Shown here: in pieces, positions 46,413 to 56,451 of the stretch
How the letters are laid out: each line of letters opens with the position of its first letter
Position numbering within the stretch: the stretch's first letter is position 1
Source of the DNA: Entonaema liquescens
Taxonomy: Eukaryota; Ascomycota; Sordariomycetes; Xylariales; Xylariaceae
Assembly (NCBI GenBank): GCA_902805475.1
Contig: CADCSX010000008.1
Span: forward strand, 310,001-374,000
Length of the DNA: 64,000 nt
Reading direction: 5' to 3'
Notes under the pieces: generated by a model
The model's input: only the letters and a program-made list of their open reading frames with translations
Told to the model about the DNA's origin: nothing
Databases searched by the model: none
Position numbers and translations under genes: made by a program

Positions 46413-46883
46413 CTATCCAACATACCAGCGAACTACATGGCCCGAACAATCCATCGTGCCCTCCGCCTGTACCTTTCCATCGTGTTGGCCCGCGTACCGC
46501 TTGATGACTTCGTCAATAACATCCACGATATCCTGGTTATGCATCGAGAAATTGAACTGTGCGTTGTCCCCATCTGTTTCCCGGGAGACGCCGAATTTGC
46601 AAGATCCCAAGTATAAGTTGTCACGATAGCCGGCGGGCTGGTTTGTGAAGTCAACCCCCCAAACGCCGGAGTCTCCTAAGACGCCTCGGCAGGTTTGCTG
46701 ACAGTCTGAGTAAGACGGTGCTGATGCCGGAGAGGTACCAGTTTTATCGGTATACGATAGAGTATTGCAAAATCCCGCTATGGATTTGTCGCCAGCGCAG
46801 GCATCTTGCCTTTGCATCAGCGGGGAGGGAATGGCGGCGGTCAGTGCGGCGAAGAGGGCCGAAAGGTATATTAGGTAAAGCAT
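46413..46883 (-). CDS. Small secreted cysteine-containing protein
   Basis: A single exon of 156 aa. The signal peptide is LIYLSALFAALTAAIPS, followed by a possible propeptide ending in QR (PLMQRQDAC). The mature part has six cysteines (CAGD, GFCN, DCQQTC, GSCKF, MDCSG), so up to three disulphides, with the pattern typical of fungal secreted effector or defence-like proteins. The segment GVWGVDFTNQPAGYRDNLYL and the C-terminal DCSGHVVRWYVG suggest a compact beta-rich fold. I cannot assign a function. The TATTTATACTAAAA box at about 47035 and the C-rich leader fit a regulated secreted gene. Confidence 0.72.
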   Translation of the reverse strand: MLYLIYLSALFAALTAAIPSPLMQRQDACAGDKSIAGFCNTLSYTDKTGTSPASAPSYSDCQQTCRGVLGDSGVWGVDFTNQPAGYRDNLYLGSCKFGVSRETDGDNAQFNFSMHNQDIVDVIDEVIKRYAGQHDGKVQAEGTMDCSGHVVRWYVG

Positions 46884-48189
46884 GTTGTTCGGTTGGTATT
46901 GTAATGGTCCTCAGATGTAGTCTTGGTTTTAATGTGCTTGCAGATTTATAGTATTGATACTCGTAATCTTCAGGTTCGTATGGTTATTGCTATGTGAGGA
47001 GAGTGGCCATATACTGATGGGCGCTCGGTGATATTTATACTAAAACTATGGATGAACCGAGTTCGGTATACCTATTCATTACCACTCTGACAGGCCCATC
47101 CACGCATGTGACGTGACAAGCAAGATCGTCGTATTGTGATGGACCGACAGAGGACTCACGCATCACAAACGTAGCCAATGAAAACATCGTACTGCAAGCG
47201 TGCTTGGACGAATCAGACGATGAGATTCAATTCAACCCAACTGAACTTTTGCTCTCACATGAGTATCCACCGAGTACCGATATATTGCTTCAACATTATC
47301 CTATCGTGAGCGTAGTCAAGGTGTGAGTGAACAATAAATAGTTATTTCCATGATTTGGACCTAGCTTACACCAAGTCGATTATATTATTCTAGGATATAT
47401 CAAAGTGAAATTCATCTTTTAGTGTCCATATTGTCATCTGCGAAGAAGACAGCTGGATATCTTAAAATTGATAGCTAGTCCACATGTATATCGACTCGGA
47501 GGCCGAAAATAGGGGTTTGAACTATGCAAACTACCTATGAAGATACGTGGATTGCGGTGTCGCTTTCTGGCAAATGTCATTCATCCCCTTAAGTACTTGC
47601 GTTGAGTTTGCACGACCAATTTTTTGTAACAATCTGAGAACACCAACTAGCTAATATTTTATTATTTTAAGACCTGCTAACAATACCGTGGCGGAAAAGA
47701 AAGGCTCGCTGAAAGCGCTGTCGTTGATATAAAGTACCTAATTTGACACTTTAACGAGACTTGACGACCATGAAGCTTCAAGTTACGAAAATATGTATTG
47801 TGTGGGAATTGCATTAAATTAGTATATATTATATCGTTTTATCGTCATTTATATTTATTTCTCTAATATCTGAGTTGATATTTTCTTCAATCAACCCTTG
47901 GAGGTAGAGGTATTCTATGATTAGAATCAGGTTTGGATTTTGTTAAAGTCTGAAGAGAGATCAGCAAACAAGGAGAACGATAAAGTAAAGTCAAGGGAAT
48001 ACAAAGTCTATAGGTCGATGTAAGCGGCCAGGAGAGAAGCGGGGTGAGCCATCTACAAGCGAAGTGATTGGCCTATAGCAAAGTGAGGCAGATTTCAATA
48101 GCATAGCCTGCCTTGGTCAGGCTTGGTCAAGAACGACGCGAAAGTAAACTAACTCTACATCTGCAATCCCATTGCTATTACTAACAATC
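46884..48189. other. 1.3-kb intergenic region
   Basis: No supportable gene. It is A/T-rich around 47640-47900 and forms the divergent 5' flanks of the secreted-protein gene and the HET pseudogene. Confidence 0.5.
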
Positions 48190-50253
48190 ATGCCCTCTAC
48201 GCTTTGCGAAGCTTGCTCATCAATACCTTGGGCCAAACTTTATAGTCATCGAAATAAGTTCGGTTTTCACTATGTTTTCTACCACCCCACGCCAGTCTCG
48301 TATATCGCGCGAGATGCGTGTGGCATATGCCGCATTATTTTCCCGACACACTTGGAAATTGGCTCTGAATGTGTCGCCATCCATATTGAGCCCAATCGCT
48401 ACCCAAGAATTGACATTAACGGCAGAGAGCCCGCAAGAACTATGTCTACCACCTTCGAGTGGGTCTTGACTGGTCAACGTACAACTACTGCCGAGTTCAC
48501 TGTGTCTATTCCGCGGCGCTATGGGCTCTGCTCACTGAATTATAGATGTCACTATTTACTCGATGTGGTTGTGTCAGCATTTGGCGTTGCATGCTGCTTT
48601 CCTTCCTTTCAAATACCGACTTCCCACCAAAATGAGTCGACAGATGTCACTAACAGTAAGCTGAATCTCGGATTCATTACTGCTAACCCTCCCATTTCAA
48701 AGATGCTCATTTTACCTCTCTCGTGGATGGGAACGTGTATATAAAAACATGTCTCTTGTGGGAGAGTAAATTTAGTCGATCTACCGTTACCAACTAGACT
48801 CTTACATGTTGGATTGAAGTTAGGAGACCCCATTCAACTTGTTGAAGTTTCATCTGGATGTTATGGTCGCTATGCAGCATTAAGCCATTGCTGGGGAGAC
48901 AAACAGACTTTTACCACGTCCCCAGAATCATTGTCCGCCCGTAAATAGAACATAAGATTCTGCGAGCTTCCTCAAACATTTCAAGATGCAGTGACAGTCT
49001 CGCGGGCTCTTGAATTGCAATACCTCTAGATCGACTCGCTTTGCATAATTCAAAATGATACAGAGGATTGGAAACGTGAAGCTCTCAAAATGAAAGACGT
49101 CTACTCGAACGCAACTTTGGTTATCTCAGCTTCACGGTCTACGTCTAACTTACAAGAACGATATCTAGCGACCAGAACGCTGTTCTTCGCGTCTCATCAA
49201 ATGTTCTAGCAGTGCAAGACACTTTCTTTAGCTGAAGATGGCAGGCATCAAGAAACCCCCAAACATCGTGTAGACCAGCTAATTCCAGCCGATAGGTATA
49301 CCGGTACGGGTTGGATGTCAAGGAAAGCATTCAGAAGTCAGAGGGCTTGGTATTCAATGGTGGCAAAATTCATGTCTTGTGACATCACTTTTGATTCCGA
49401 TCGACTTCCTGCTGTATCTGGCCTGGCTGAAAGCCTGAGCTCGCGGACGGCCGATATATATCTAGCTGGTATATGGAAAGCAAGTCTGGTTTATGGGTTG
49501 ATGTGGCGAAAAGATAGATTCTCCACGCTTGTGCGGCAGAAATCCTACCGAGCCCCGTCTTGGTCTTGGGCATCCGTTGAAGGAGAGATCGATTTCTGTA
49601 TTTTCTTCTTTCTTAACGCATTTGACCAGGGAATCGAGAGTTTTGCTTCATTACGGAGCCACCAGATCGAGACAAACGGAAACCCATTCGGTGTTGTAAA
49701 GAGTGGACATATAAGCCTCCATGCTCCTTTTTTTTCGGTGCATACACAGAAGGGCCCATTCAACCTAAACGACTTCCCCGAATTCCGACCCAGACAACCA
49801 GGCACCTACGCCTTTCTAGATTCTGGACGCTTTCAACAGGTCTTCGACGTGATCTTTGGATTCCAGTACGAACAACGTATCCTTTTCATTCCTGGGTCCT
49901 TCGACATTCCGCACGATCATTCAGAAACTACGGGCTTATACATAATCTTCCTTGCTGGTGAAGCTCAACCACCCTCAGATTTTACTGGGAAGCGACTGCC
50001 AAGCAAGGGGGGATATTTTGGACTGGTCGTTCAGAGATCAGCCGAAGACAGTTCTTTATATTCAAGAGTTGGCGTCGTATACGGCAATCTAATGGCGCAA
50101 GACGAAGGGTTACAAGCATTGGAATTGCTCGAAGAATATCGCCTGTGGAGGAAACAGGACTACCTTGCCTGCGTCGACAAAAGTAAGACTCGACCCAACT
50201 GGTTTTGCATACCGTTCAATGAGGGGGAAAAGCAATTGATTACGTTGGTTTGA
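48190..50253 (+). pseudogene. HET-domain (heterokaryon incompatibility) gene with four in-frame stops
   Basis: The whole 2064-bp stretch stays in one reading frame. It starts MPSTLCEACSSIPW, contains the HET signature YAALSHCWGD and LPQTFQDAVTVSRAL, then IDSLCIIQND, DVYSNATLVISAS and the C-terminal AISGLA-type block (LPAVSGLAESL, YLAGIWKASLVYGLMW, YRAPSWSWASVEG). Stops are TAA at 48742-48744 and TAG at 48946-48948, 49027-49029 (YL-stop-IDSLCI, normally Trp) and 49207-49209 (QMF-stop-QCKT, normally Trp). There are no frameshifts. HET proteins mediate non-self recognition and cell death on fusion. All stops fit single C-to-T or G-to-A changes. The C-terminal frame from 49315 alone is intact but lacks the HET core. 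Confidence 0.85.
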
Positions 50254-50698
50254 AAGTGGCAAATTTAGTAAACGGACGAGGAATCCTTTAAGACTTGTGA
50301 ACGCCGTCGTAATGAGAGCCACGAGTTCCGGGTGTTAGGGGAAGCTCATATGTAAATACCAGCGTCAAGCAGTGCCACCTCAATTGTCCCCACGATGTTA
50401 GTTTGTATAATCATATTCGTGTCTCTCGAAGCACAATACGCTTTAGGGCGGGTTTTGGGAGTGGTGTGTTCGCTTTTGCGGGAAATTCTTGAGTTTTTAT
50501 TTTTATTTTTATATATATATTTTACTTGGAAATATTCGTTTTAAGAGCTTAGCTGTCTACCTAGGTAGTTATAGCATCCTATCTTTCCGACCCGTTATAG
50601 AAATCCCTAACTAGGGCAGTGTAAGGGGCATTTTATAGGGGGTTATTCATATTCCCCTTTCCAGAAGCCTCGAAGCGCTCTGCCAGTTAAACTTAAAT
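50254..50698. other. Convergent 3' flanks with T-rich microsatellite
   Basis: This region contains (TTTTTA)n at about 50494-50520 and a CTACCTAGGTAG motif at 50558-50569. No gene is seen. Confidence 0.6.
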
Positions 50699-51221
50699 CT
50701 ATCTCACACCTTGCTGGATATAGCTTGTTAGTGCCTGTATAGTTTGTGACATAGTCTCGCTGTAGTTCCCCGAAATCCATGTGCAAATCCCAGAGTAATA
50801 ATGACTGTTTTCCTCTTTTGAATCCGGAAAATGATTATATTGCAGACAGATTAGGCTACTTCGTTCATGTTCCAGCACAAGATTCTTTATCGGTTCATTG
50901 GTCGTTGTGTTGAACCGAGGAAACGCACATATAATATCTCTGATTTGCGCGTTAATAAATGGGCAGCCTTTCTTCTTGCAGGATAGCCTTGTCCTTTAAA
51001 GGTTGTTTAAGACCTTGTAAGACTCACCTGCCATAATTGATTTCATAGAATAGGATTTATATCGCTTTCATAGATAGGTCCAAATCCATAACGTCCTTTT
51101 CGCATGGCTCACATGACGGCTCTTGGATGACTTTGATTATATTGCACTTGGAATTTTTGCAAGGAAGTCGAGTTTCGTATGGCTTACAGCCGCAACGATA
51201 AGTGATTATAAGCTTGCACAT
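50699..51221 (-). pseudogene. Small cysteine-rich fungal protein gene with one in-frame TAA
   Basis: A gene too broken for simple ORF finding. Exon 1 (51221-51028) starts MCKLIITYRCGCKPYETRLP and carries pairs CKNSKC and CEPCEKD. An intron (GTGAGT...TTTAAAG) leads to exon 2 (50993-50699): RTRLSCKKKGCPFINAQIRD ... LICLQYNHFPDSKEE ... GICTWISGNYSETMSQ, ending TAG. Total length is 163 codons, with correct phase. A TAA at 51057-51059 interrupts exon 1 (KAI-stop-ILFYEINYGR); CAA to TAA by one C-to-T restores it. The CGC and CX2C spacing resembles the many small fungal proteins with an N-terminal CGC motif; no function is known. It lies tail-to-tail with the HET pseudogene and has the same kind of lesion. 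Confidence 0.6.
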
Positions 51222-52079
51222 TTTGCTGGTTGTTTGCAGTGCTTATTCTTCCCGTGGTGGTAGGTATAGTTATAGACGACGGTTTTGGTTGATAAAATCC
51301 CGAGTGGAAATCCTTTGGAACTGGGTAAGTCAAGCTATATATAGCTAAATATATTGTGCTAGTGACGAAGTGAAGCGGTCCGTGATACTTCAAACACGTC
51401 AAGATTTCGACGAAATCTCAAGCGCCTAGGAGCTTTGCCTGGCGTGGATTCTATTGAGGTTACTACCTTCGCACTCATGCGCCACAGAAAACTCAAGTCT
51501 GTTGCTATGACCCAAAGTGACATGTACTTTTTCTGCCTCAACCAAGTAACTGGGCGTAACCCAATCTCTATGAAATCCGGGCAGCCCGGAAGATCAGACG
51601 GGTATCTGCAGGCTTCGTGCTTTCCAGCACCCTTCATTTTGATCAGCTCGTAGTAACAATGGTCACACAAGGTTCCTTACAGATCATCAGTGCCAACGGT
51701 TGCATCAAGGCAGACGCCGGCGCCTCATCTTAGACATCCGCATTTGGTTTCTGTTTCACGCCAACTATTTGGACAGGTACGGTGGCAATAGTTTGCGATT
51801 GGCCCATTTTGTTTCTCTTATTTCTGTAGATTCCCGCGACGTGAGGATATATGCGCAGCTCGGTCTTTCATCCGTAAGTTGTTCAACTTCCAAGTCCGAG
51901 GGCTCGGCAAGAGCCCTGTCAAGTAATTGACGTGTCTGGTCGCTCAAGACTTGAGTGATTTGGCTTACGGCGAGCCCATTTGTGCTACGCAAGTACTAAC
52001 AGTACTCTAGCTGCTGGAAGGAAAAAAGGAACTTGAACAGTAGCTGTGTCACTAAGAAGATAGGTTACTCTGTTAAGTT
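51222..52079. other. Region with two unassigned minus-strand open frames
   Basis: Minus-strand frames at 51992-51765 and 51670-51359 are open; the second contains a possible CX2C (LCDHCYYELIK). I could not join them with a phase-consistent intron and recognise no family. They may be remnants of another damaged gene or chance frames. Confidence 0.25.
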
Positions 52080-52628
52080 TCAACTTTCGAGCACGGGGCC
52101 CTTATCTCCATAGATCGGATCTTTCTTGAACCATGGTAGGTTTTTAATGTTCTGTATCTTGGCCTCTTCGCCCTTCTTGCCGTAGCACATATCCCAATTA
52201 TAACCCTTGAGATAGGAGCCCACCATCTCAAATCCGCCTGTAAGATCTTCTAATAGCCTATGTCCAACACCAGCCGGCACGACCAACACGTCGCCTTTAT
52301 TAACCTCTTTCTCCACTTTGTTGGGGTTGTCTTCGCCGCCGAAACAAAGCCTCGCCTTTCCACTACTAATGCACAAGAGTTCATGTGTCGTGGAGTGAAA
52401 GTGAGTGGTGGGATACATGGTAAAACGCCACTGAGGCTCCACAACACCAACGACTGTGAGATGTGACTCTATGGCAGATGCAGTAAGTGTTGAGGGAGGA
52501 AAAGCTTCGTGATAGTGTAGTAGCGGCTTATTTTGGATGCTAGTGTTGGGAATAAGTCCGTGCGCTGGGATAAAATGACGAGAGACACGAAGCGATGCTA
52601 AAGGTGTGGGAGTAAGTTTTGGAGTCAT
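52080..52628 (-). CDS. Cupin-domain protein (YjlB-like)
   Basis: A single exon of 182 aa from the ATG at 52628; an upstream in-frame ATG at 52757 adds a stretch without domain similarity. A beta-barrel cupin is visible. Motif 1 is THFHSTTHELLCISSGKARL (metal-binding His, His, Glu) and motif 2 is GDVLVVPAGVGHRLL with the third His. The N-terminal HGLIPNTSIQNKPLLHYHEA and the C-terminal YNWDMCYGKKGEE match the bacterial/fungal YjlB type. Such cupins are small metal-dependent enzymes or binding proteins of unclear substrate. It is the first of several oxidoreductase and hydrolase genes (52-60 kb) that may form a metabolic cluster. Confidence 0.85.
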   Translation of the reverse strand: MTPKLTPTPLASLRVSRHFIPAHGLIPNTSIQNKPLLHYHEAFPPSTLTASAIESHLTVVGVVEPQWRFTMYPTTHFHSTTHELLCISSGKARLCFGGEDNPNKVEKEVNKGDVLVVPAGVGHRLLEDLTGGFEMVGSYLKGYNWDMCYGKKGEEAKIQNIKNLPWFKKDPIYGDKGPVLES

Positions 52629-53472
52629 AGTAATACGGTACGATGAAAACTGATTCTTATTCTTCTCAAAATAGTCATTACATATGTGAAAATACACGTC
52701 GATAATTTGTGATACATCATACGTCTTGGTTTTCGTTCTATCAAGTAATCTGAACAATCAAAAATGTCAAGTCGACGTCATCGAGATCCTACGGTACCCC
52801 TATTTTCTTCTGTGTCGCTTTTAATGCATAAACAATGTTAAGTGCATTTTGCTCGAATATCTTCGCTAAATTATGACTTAACTACAATCTTAGTTAGTTC
52901 CAAAGTTTCCAAAAGTACGACCGCATAAAATTAAAATGAATTAAAGGAAATAAGAAACTAATATGAATAATGCGGCTAAGAATACAGCTACGAGTTAAGC
53001 GTTACGGTAGGATTTATCCTGTCGCTTTTCGATGGAAAGCCGGCCATAATTATCTGCAACGATGGACTGCGTCGGCTCCGTGTCTCGGTCTCCTCGGGCA
53101 CCCGTCCTAGGCTCCGCTCCTGCATCGTCTCGCCAAGATGCTTATCAAACAAAAGATAAGCTAATAAAATTCCGGTATTATCTAAACTCCGATATAAGAG
53201 AACGGGCCTCAATTTGGCATCACGGAGATAGCTTCATATCACAACCCAAATGGGAATGACAGAAGGATTATACAGCTTCAATGCTCAAGGTCAATACTAT
53301 TTAGAGAAGTTTTAAGGTAGACTCAAAAATGAAATATTTGGTATACCTATATAGAGCCGGGTGATTGCCTTATAGGCTTCACGATATGCTTACCACGAAT
53401 TGAAGACTTGACGTCAACGTACAATTTCCAAAATCTTATTCAAAAGCCTAACCATTAAAAAAACATATTAAA
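52629..53472. promoter_or_regulatory. Divergent intergenic region cupin/SDR
   Basis: An 840-bp region between the divergent cupin and SDR starts. Small frames on either strand (around 52988-53259) have no features. It likely carries the shared promoter. Confidence 0.45.
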
Positions 53473-54445
53473 ATGGCCTATCAAAGATCAGTCATCATCA
53501 CCGGCGGAACGGTTAACCTTGGCTATTATACAGCGCTACGAAGTGCCAAGGAACATCCTGAATATCTAGTGGTTGTTGTATCGCGATCCGACCGCGAGCA
53601 TTCTGCAGATACTATCAATAAGACGCTCGGTCAAAAGAACGCAGTCTATATCCCGCTCGATCTCTCAAGCTTGCAAAATGTGCGCGCCTTTGCTAGGGAC
53701 TGGGCATCAAAGGACTACCTATCCTCCAATACAAGCCTTAGTTTTCAATGCTGCTATACAACATCCCGGTCCCGTAGTCAAAACTGTTGATGGCCTCGAA
53801 TCTACGTTTGGCGTCAACCACGTGGGTCACGCTCTACTCTTTCATCTCCTGTCTCCTTACCTCGCCAACAAAGCCCACGTGGTTGTCGTTTCTAGCCCAA
53901 CTCATGACCCGGATCAAAATAATGGTGGCATGTCGAAACCTAATTATATAAGTGCCGAGGAGATGGCACATCCTACTTCCGCCTCAGCTAATAACCCGGG
54001 CCGCCAGCGGTATGTCGAAAGCAAGCTCGTGAACATACTGTGGACGTACGCGCTCGACCGCCGTCTGAAACAGGGTGTCCCAGAACGAGGAATCACGGTA
54101 AATGCTTTTGATCCGGGTCTGATGCCCGGTTCCGGTTTAGTACGTGAAACCGGTTGGTTTTATCGGTTCTTATGGGTACATGTTCTTCCAAGGGCAATTC
54201 CGCTTCTCAGAATCATCTTCATGCCGAACGTCCACCATCCGAATGACTCCGCGGCCTCGCTAGCGCGTCTCGCGCTTGACTCAGAACTGGAGGGTGAGAG
54301 CGGCAAGTACTTTGAGGGTAGAAAGGTTATCAAGAGTAGCAAAGAAAGCTACGAGGAGGCGAAGCAAGATGATGTTTGGCAATGGACGGTGAATTATCTT
54401 GCGGGAGGAGAGGAGGAACGTGAACGTTTCGAACAGCTCAAGTAA
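53473..54445 (+). CDS. Short-chain dehydrogenase/reductase (frame-disrupted)
   Basis: An NAD(P)-dependent SDR of about 324 aa. The N-terminal Rossmann part reads SVIITGGTVNLGYYTALRSA (a TGxxxxxG variant of the cofactor motif), LVVVVSRSD and IPLDLSSLQNVRAFARDWAS. The remainder is in another frame: YPPIQALVFNAAIQHPGPVV, FGVNHVGHALLFHLL, VVVVSSPTHDPD, catalytic YVESK and ITVNAFDPGLMPGSGL. The frames meet at about 53714-53732 (GACTACCTATCCTCC), where one extra base or two missing bases separate RDWASKDY from PPIQAL. No intron fits. Both halves are well conserved, so a sequence error or a very recent mutation is likely. The fold resembles retinol/protochlorophyllide-reductase-like SDRs. Confidence 0.8.
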
Positions 54446-54609
54446 AACGTATTGATTCATTATTCCTGTTTCGGTGCCTCATGTTTTAGCCCTGTCATGT
54501 TTTGGATCAATATAATGCCTAGACTATTAGATCCGATTTCACGATTACATAGGCGACTACCGCTAATAGTGACACCATTTTCATAGCTGAAGATGTTCCC
54601 TAATCAAAA

Positions 54610-55639
54610 TCAGTCCACGGCTTGCTCTAAAAACTTGAAGACCCTATAGAGACTACTGCGAAGCTCTCCTGTAGAATCATTGATAATATCGGCATCTGCC
54701 GGGACTCCCATGACATCGAACCCATGGCCTTGGCCCTTGACAATTTCCAACAAAACTTTGACACCTAAGCCCTCAAGCGACTTAGCCACGCCACGGCTCA
54801 ATCCTATATCAACAGCAACGTCAGCGTCTCCATGTAAGAGCGCTGTAGGAGGGAAATCTCGGTGAAGCCCAAAGGAAGCAGGGAACAGTTCTCGGAGCTC
54901 TTCGGGGATGGCGTCAGCACCGCGCTCGTCGATCTGTTGTGCTAGACCTTTCACATCTGTCAACACGTCCGGGTAAATTCCTGCCTCGTGCAGTGCTTTT
55001 ATCCAGATAAATCTCTTATCTGTTGTCATATCCTGCGGAAACGCGTATCCGTCAATCGCGATCGCCTTCGCTCTAACGGTGTATATCTCTTCGACGACAG
55101 ATTCAAGGCTATCAACCGGTGAAAGTAACGGTTGTCCCGGCTTTACATATCGTGGGCCTGCAGGATCAAGCATCCCGTATATCGGGAGAAGAGCCCTAAC
55201 CGGTGGGGATTGGGGATGGGCCACTGTGGTGAGAGCAAGGTAGCCGCCGGCGCTGGAACCGGCAACGATCAGCTGGTTCGACCTGGCAAAGTTGTCTCGT
55301 ACCCAATTCGTGGCATCGACTGCATCTTGTAGGATTTCAAGACCTTTGGCCTCTGGCATCAGACGGTACGATGGCGTAGCATATGCCCAGCCGCGGCGGT
55401 GACAGGCATTTATCAGCCAATGCGGCGGAAACGTAGTCTTTTCGCCGATCACCTGTGCCTATTAGTTATTATTCTGACGACAGGTAGACTGGGTGAGTTA
55501 CGAGATAACCACCGTGGAAGTGAATGAGAGCAGTCCCAGAGTCGGGATTATATCCTTCAGGGGCATGTACGTCAATGGTCAAGGACAAATCCCCTGCAAC
55601 TTTATACACGCTGGTAGAAGTTTGAATTCGAGTTCCCAT
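54610..55639 (-). CDS. Alpha/beta hydrolase (HSL-type esterase/lipase)
   Basis: Exons 55639-55502 and 55458-54610 encode 328 aa. The first exon reads MGTRIQTSTSVYKVAGDLSL ... IHFHGGYL and provides the HGG oxyanion motif of the hormone-sensitive-lipase family. The second has the nucleophile elbow GSSAGG (about residue 115), the Asp in LLHGDADVAVD and the catalytic His in VKGQGHGFD near the C-terminus. It would hydrolyse ester or similar bonds of small molecules; substrate unknown. A model starting at MIGEKTTF misses the HGG exon. It converges with the SDR gene, 164 bp apart. Confidence 0.9.
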
Positions 55640-56451
55640 TATCGGCTATACTTTTTAACGGGAGGATTTAATAGTTGAAAACGCTTTGAAAAAGGTCTAA
55701 ATTACCTAACTTGAGAGCTAACTTATCATAGACGATCTGAAGCCTGAGAAAGGGCACGGGGGTCAGATTTCCTACAGGGTAGGATTATAGGTTCTTGTTC
55801 TTCTTTCATAGATAATTGAGGGAATATCAGCGGTTGAATGATGGGATACCAACTACTAGATACGATCCGCTTTTATGCTGACCGTGTATAAAATGATTGG
55901 CTAATCGGGAATTCCCCTCTCCCCTTTTACGGTCGTTTCGTAACTCTTCGGCTCGGCTCTAAGCTAGATCGTCGGGAGTTAGGTTGCACTCTAGTTGGTC
56001 ACGAATATGCCCAGGAATAAGTACCTGTAGTATGACCAAGCGAAATAATTATATCTACGAGAACGTATTTATAAGTACTACCGCGGAGAATACCCACATG
56101 AAGCAGCATCATGAGGAATCAACGTGTTCAAGGTTATGGTACACTACATCAGATAGCTATCCATAGTTGTACTTGAAGAAGCTCTGTTCGAATTCGATTA
56201 TTCGCTCGCTCTTCCAGGCATCTGTTAGAAAGGCCCGCATCGCATCTGTGTGACTCGGAGTTCACCCTCAACCCCTATTGGTTTAGGTATACCGTCAATG
56301 CAACCTGCTGCTTGAATTTTCTTTTAGTAGAGAGGAGTAGCATATCTCACTTGATATAAATTGTCCATAGAAACTTAAGAATGCTCCCAACTTTGATATA
56401 CTAACAAGGATACTAACAATGCTTTGATCCCACAAGACAGAATACCCTAAA
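55640..56451. promoter_or_regulatory. Divergent intergenic region hydrolase/P450
   Basis: An 810-bp region between divergent starts of the hydrolase and the P450. No other gene is seen. Confidence 0.45.

Noticed and set aside
49315..50253. The intact C-terminal frame of the HET locus as an independent functional gene.
   Set aside because: It starts within the family domain in the same frame as the broken upstream part and lacks the HET core. It is best read as the tail of the pseudogene.
42588..51059. TAG decoded as tryptophan (alternative code or readthrough), since several in-frame TAGs sit at Trp positions.
   Set aside because: Intact genes in the same window use TGG for Trp and end in TAG (the STAND-like gene, GNAT and ESCRT-III), so TAG is a normal stop. 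RIP-type mutation is simpler.
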